From contig CAMGPO010000025.1 in assembly GCA_946060825.1 (NCBI GenBank), positions 1 through 9,247 on the forward strand: a stretch of DNA of 9,247 nucleotides, given 5' to 3'. Shown here piece by piece: positions 6,556 to 9,247 of this stretch. Every line of letters begins with the position of its first letter. The stretch's first letter is position 1. This DNA is from an uncultured Clostridia bacterium. Lineage in GTDB: Bacteria; Bacillota; Clostridia; Oscillospirales; Oscillospiraceae. A model generated the notes under the pieces. That model had not been told where the DNA came from, made no database searches, and saw only the letters and a list, made by a program, of their open reading frames with translations. Made by a program: the position numbers and the translations under genes.

Positions 6556-7864
6556 GGTCCTGGCCTTCTGCCGGGAGCAGGACCTGCTGCCGCCGGGCAG
6601 TGCCGTGACCTGCGCCGTCTCCGGTGGAGCCGACTCCATGGCTCTGCTGCGCTGCCTGCTGGATCTCCAGGAGCCGCTGGGCCTGCGCCTCTCCGCCGTC
6701 CATTTCAACCACCGGCTCCGTGGCGCCGAATCCGACGGCGACGAGGACTTCGTCCGGGACTACTGCCGCCGCTGGGATGTGCCCCTGGCCGTGGGCAGCG
6801 GCGACGCCGCCCAGGCCGCCCGGGAGACGGGCCGTACCCTCGAGGAGGCCGCCCGGGCGCTGCGCTACGCCTGCTTCGCCGCCCAGCCAGGCCTGGTGGC
6901 CACGGCCCACACCGCAGATGACAACGCCGAGACCGTCCTCATGAACCTCATCCGGGGAACCGGTCTGCGGGGTCTCGCCGGTATCCCGGTGCGCCGGGAC
7001 CGGATTATCCGTCCCCTGCTCTGCGTCACCCGGGAGGAAGTTCTGGACTACCTTCGTGCAACCGGAACCCCCTGGCGTGAGGACACCTCCAACGCCGGGA
7101 ACGACTATCGCCGCAACCGCATCCGCCACAGCGTCATTCCGGCCCTGCGGGCGGAAAACCCGGCCCTCTCCCGAACGATCCTGGGCGAGTGCCTGCGCCT
7201 CCGGGCCGAGGACGAGTTCCTCGACGCTCTGGCCGCCGAGGCCGCCGAAGGTGCGCGGCGGGACGGCGGCTGGGACTGCGCCGCCCTCCGCGCCCTGCCG
7301 GAACCGCTGCTGCGCCGCGTCATGCTGCGCCTCTGCGGCGCCGCCGACAGCCTCCACACCGACGCCCTGCTGCGGCTGCTCCGCAGCGAAGCCCCCACAG
7401 GCCGGATCGGCCTGCCTGGCGGCCACAGTGCCGTAAAACGCTATGGCCTGCTTCAGATCTGCGTCGCGCCGCTGCCACCCTTGAGGGAACACCGGCTCCC
7501 CGTTCCCGGTGAGGCCGCGCTGCCGGAGCTGCGCCTGCGGGCCGTCTGTTTTCTGGCGGAAAATTCTGAGGATTTTTCCGGATTTTCTGACACAATCCTT
7601 CTGAACTATGATATGATAGGGCCAGAGATCACCGTCCGGGCAAGAAAGACCGGCGACCGGCTCTGGCTCCCCGGCGGTCACCGCAGCCTCAAGCGGCTGA
7701 TGATCGACCGGAAGGTCCCCGCGGAGTCGCGGGACCGGATTCCCGTATTGACCGACGGTCCGGACGTTCTGGCCGTTTCCGGCCTCGGCGTCAGCCGTTC
7801 CTGGCTGCCCGTACCCGGCCGGCCCGTTCTCGCCGTCCGGTTTCTGCCGGACGACCCCCTGTAA
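6545..7864 (+). CDS. tilS: tRNA(Ile)-lysidine synthetase
   Basis: TilS uses ATP and lysine to convert C34 of the minor tRNA-Ile(CAU) to lysidine, switching decoding from AUG to AUA; it is normally essential. The 439-residue protein has the PP-loop SGGADS (26-31), the family motif HFNHRLRG (53-60), TAHTADDNAETVLMNLIRG, and EDTSNAGNDYRRNRIRH. The C-terminal TilS domain starts near residue 361 (EITVRARKTGDRLWLPGG). The ATG at 6545 is preferred: GGGAGTGG lies about 8-10 nt upstream and the motifs start at the usual distance. An in-frame TTG at 6521 would extend 8 residues further into dnaB. The 11-bp overlap with dnaB suggests coupled translation. A short AT-rich island (about 7555-7620) before the C-terminal domain differs from the rest of the gene. 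Confidence 0.96.
   Translation: MRDKVLAFCREQDLLPPGSAVTCAVSGGADSMALLRCLLDLQEPLGLRLSAVHFNHRLRGAESDGDEDFVRDYCRRWDVPLAVGSGDAAQAARETGRTLEEAARALRYACFAAQPGLVATAHTADDNAETVLMNLIRGTGLRGLAGIPVRRDRIIRPLLCVTREEVLDYLRATGTPWREDTSNAGNDYRRNRIRHSVIPALRAENPALSRTILGECLRLRAEDEFLDALAAEAAEGARRDGGWDCAALRALPEPLLRRVMLRLCGAADSLHTDALLRLLRSEAPTGRIGLPGGHSAVKRYGLLQICVAPLPPLREHRLPVPGEAALPELRLRAVCFLAENSEDFSGFSDTILLNYDMIGPEITVRARKTGDRLWLPGGHRSLKRLMIDRKVPAESRDRIPVLTDGPDVLAVSGLGVSRSWLPVPGRPVLAVRFLPDDPL
7587..7617 (+). promoter_or_regulatory. Possible internal promoter in tilS for hpt-ftsH
   Basis: Inside the AT-rich island of tilS, TGATATGAT (7609-7617) forms an extended -10 element (TG, one base, TATGAT). CTGACA (7587-7592) lies 19 bp upstream of that hexamer, two bases more than ideal. 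An overlapping TATGAT (7607-7612) would be 14 bp from it. Initiation would fall about 280 bp before hpt. Protein coding alone could explain the bases, so this remains a candidate. Confidence 0.3.
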
Positions 7865-7902
7865 CCCACGAAAAACAAGCAGAGAAAGAGGAGATCAGCA
7901 CC

Positions 7903-8442
7903 ATGATGCAGGAAATTGAAAAGGTACTCATCAGCGAGGAAGCGCTGCAGAAGCGGATTCAGGAGCTGGGCATGGAGCTTGCCCGGGACTACGAGGGCAA
8001 GACGCCGGTGTTCGTCGGTGTGCTCAAGGGCGTCATCCTGTTCTTCGGGGACATGATCCGCGCCACGCCCATCCGCAGCCAAATCGACCTGATGGCCGTC
8101 TCCTCCTATGGAGCCGGCACCGAGTCCTCCGGCAAGATCGTCCTCAAGAAGGACGTCAGCCTGAATCTGGAGGGCCGCCACGTCATCGTCCTGGAAGACA
8201 TCATCGACACGGGTCTGACCCTGAAGTTCACCGTGGAGCATCTGAAGGCCATGCACCCCGCCTCCCTGAAAATCTGCACCCTGCTGGACAAACCGGCCCG
8301 CCGCACCGTCGACATCAGCGCCGACTATGTGGGCTTCACGATCCCCAACGAGTTTGTCGTGGGCTACGGCCTCGACTACAACGACTACTACCGCAATCTC
8401 CCCTTCATCGGTGTGCTGAAGCCGGAGGTCTATGAGAAATAA
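7903..8442 (+). CDS. hpt: Hypoxanthine phosphoribosyltransferase
   Basis: This cytoplasmic enzyme transfers phosphoribose from PRPP to hypoxanthine (usually also guanine), making IMP or GMP in purine salvage. The 179-residue length is typical. Visible motifs are [15 protein letters not shown] near the N-terminus, the flexible-loop sequence [12 protein letters not shown], the PRPP-binding motif [14 protein letters not shown] (94-107), and the C-terminal signature [20 protein letters not shown] followed by VLKPEVY. The ATG at 7903 follows AAGAGGAG with a 9-nt gap; a second ATG directly after could also serve, one residue shorter. The gene sits 38 bp after tilS and 41 bp before ftsH, the conserved tilS-hpt-ftsH order of Firmicutes. 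Confidence 0.97.
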   Translation: MMQEIEKVLISEEALQKRIQELGMELARDYEGKTPVFVGVLKGVILFFGDMIRATPIRSQIDLMAVSSYGAGTESSGKIVLKKDVSLNLEGRHVIVLEDIIDTGLTLKFTVEHLKAMHPASLKICTLLDKPARRTVDISADYVGFTIPNEFVVGYGLDYNDYYRNLPFIGVLKPEVYEK

Positions 8443-8483
8443 GGCGCGGACTTTCCCCGTCTGCCAGTAAGGAGCTTCTGAAT

Positions 8484-9247
8484 TTGAACCGAACTTCCAA
8501 AACCCTGAACCTGCTGCTGTTTATCCTGCTCTGTGCCGCTCTGCTGTCCCTGCTCTATTCCTTCTCCATGAGCGGCAAGCCGCAGCCCATCTCCTACTCC
8601 GAGGCCGTCGCCCTCTTTGAGCAGGAGATGGTCAAGTCCTTCTCCACGAAGGACGACGTCCTGACCATGGAGCTGCGGAAGGAGTACGACGGCAGAACGG
8701 AGCTGACCTGCGAGCTGGCCAGCACCGAGTACTTCCGCGAGGATCTGGGCGACCTGATCCGTGCCCAGAAAGAGTCCGGCATCCTGGAGGAGTACGACTA
8801 TAAGCCGGACACCAAGACCTCCTGGGTCGTCACGGCCCTGCCCTATCTGCTGCTGTTCGGCGCCATGATCCTGCTCTTCTTCGTGATGATGGGCCGTATG
8901 GGCGGCGGCAACAGCATGGCCAAGTTCGGCAAGGCCAACGTCCGCGTCGGCATCACCGACGGTAAGCGCGTCACCTTTGACGACGTGGCCGGAGCCGACG
9001 AGGAGAAGGAGGAGCTGCAGGAGATCGTGGATTTCCTGCGGGATCCGGAGAAATATTCCGCCCTCGGCGCGAAGATCCCCAAGGGCGTGCTGCTGGTCGG
9101 CCCTCCGGGCACCGGCAAGACCCTGATCGCCCGGGCTGTGGCCGGCGAGGCCGACGTCCAGTTCCTCTCGATTTCCGGCTCCGACTTTGTGGAAATGTAT
9201 GTGGGCGTCGGCGCCAGCCGCGTCCGCGACCTCTTTGAAAATGCCAA
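8484..9247 (+). CDS. ftsH: ATP-dependent zinc metalloprotease FtsH (partial, 3' end outside window)
   Basis: FtsH is a hexameric membrane AAA+ protease that degrades misfolded and regulatory proteins. The visible 254 codons hold a first membrane helix (8-27), an extracytoplasmic domain (about 28-113), a second helix (about 114-136) and the glycine-rich [15 protein letters not shown] linker. They are followed by the AAA+ start [19 protein letters not shown], Walker A GPPGTGKT (206-213), and the pore loop and following helix [17 protein letters not shown] (235-251). The pore-loop aromatic is Tyr239, where many family members have Phe; this is conservative. The AAA+ remainder and the zinc HEXXH site lie beyond the window. 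The start is TTG at 8484: AAGGAG (8469-8474) lies 9 nt upstream, and no ATG exists before codon 29, which would delete the first helix. Confidence 0.97.
   Translation, partial: MNRTSKTLNLLLFILLCAALLSLLYSFSMSGKPQPISYSEAVALFEQEMVKSFSTKDDVLTMELRKEYDGRTELTCELASTEYFREDLGDLIRAQKESGILEEYDYKPDTKTSWVVTALPYLLLFGAMILLFFVMMGRMGGGNSMAKFGKANVRVGITDGKRVTFDDVAGADEEKEELQEIVDFLRDPEKYSALGAKIPKGVLLVGPPGTGKTLIARAVAGEADVQFLSISGSDFVEMYVGVGASRVRDLFENA

Noticed and set aside
6488..7681. Long minus-strand frames opposite tilS (6488-7681) and dnaB (5818-6708).
   Set aside because: Same cause as the other antisense frames: low-complexity composition, opposite clear conserved enzymes, no start signals.
1..9247. Search for a defence system, CRISPR array, prophage or transposon.
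   Set aside because: All genes are recognisable housekeeping or regulatory families, and no direct-repeat array, integrase or transposase is present.

Overview
This window looks like a housekeeping stretch of a GC-rich Clostridia chromosome. It most resembles the gut Oscillospiraceae/Ruminococcaceae type (Flavonifractor, Intestinimonas or Oscillibacter-like). The assignment rests on the Firmicutes gene set and order (gdpP-rplI-dnaB, and tilS-hpt-ftsH), RNase J, strong AGGAGG-like ribosome binding sites and a strong G/C bias at third codon positions. It is inferred from these traits, not from a database match. No phage, insertion sequence, CRISPR, tRNA or rRNA is visible, and I see no undescribed multi-gene system.

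Layout. The left part is on the minus strand. RNase J (rnj, 2304 to 649) ends in a 14-bp perfect terminator hairpin. Directly behind it, also on the minus strand, lies a MerR-family regulator (551 to beyond position 1). It has its own promoter with the 19-bp spacer and central dyad typical of MerR-controlled promoters, and a C-terminal tail predicted to cross the membrane. About 400 bp without a convincing gene (2305-2709) separates rnj from the plus-strand genes. It carries divergent promoters and a long GC-rich leader for rnj.

The right part is a compact plus-strand run: gdpP (c-di-AMP phosphodiesterase), rplI (ribosomal protein bL9), dnaB (replicative helicase), tilS (tRNA-Ile2 lysidine synthetase), hpt (hypoxanthine phosphoribosyltransferase) and ftsH (membrane AAA+ protease, cut by the right edge). 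Gaps are 13 to 41 bp, and dnaB and tilS overlap by 11 bp. No terminator is visible between them, so they are probably one operon read from the promoter at 2633-2661. A second start inside tilS is possible.

Together the genes cover second-messenger turnover, translation, replication, tRNA decoding, purine salvage, membrane proteolysis and mRNA decay. Four of the eight genes (merR, rnj, gdpP, ftsH) appear to start with TTG, and two of them (merR, ftsH) would be missed or truncated by an ATG-biased reading. The most interesting parts are the membrane-tethered MerR regulator and its promoter, the rnj leader, the Asn in the GdpP GGGGH-type motif, and the AT-rich island in tilS.
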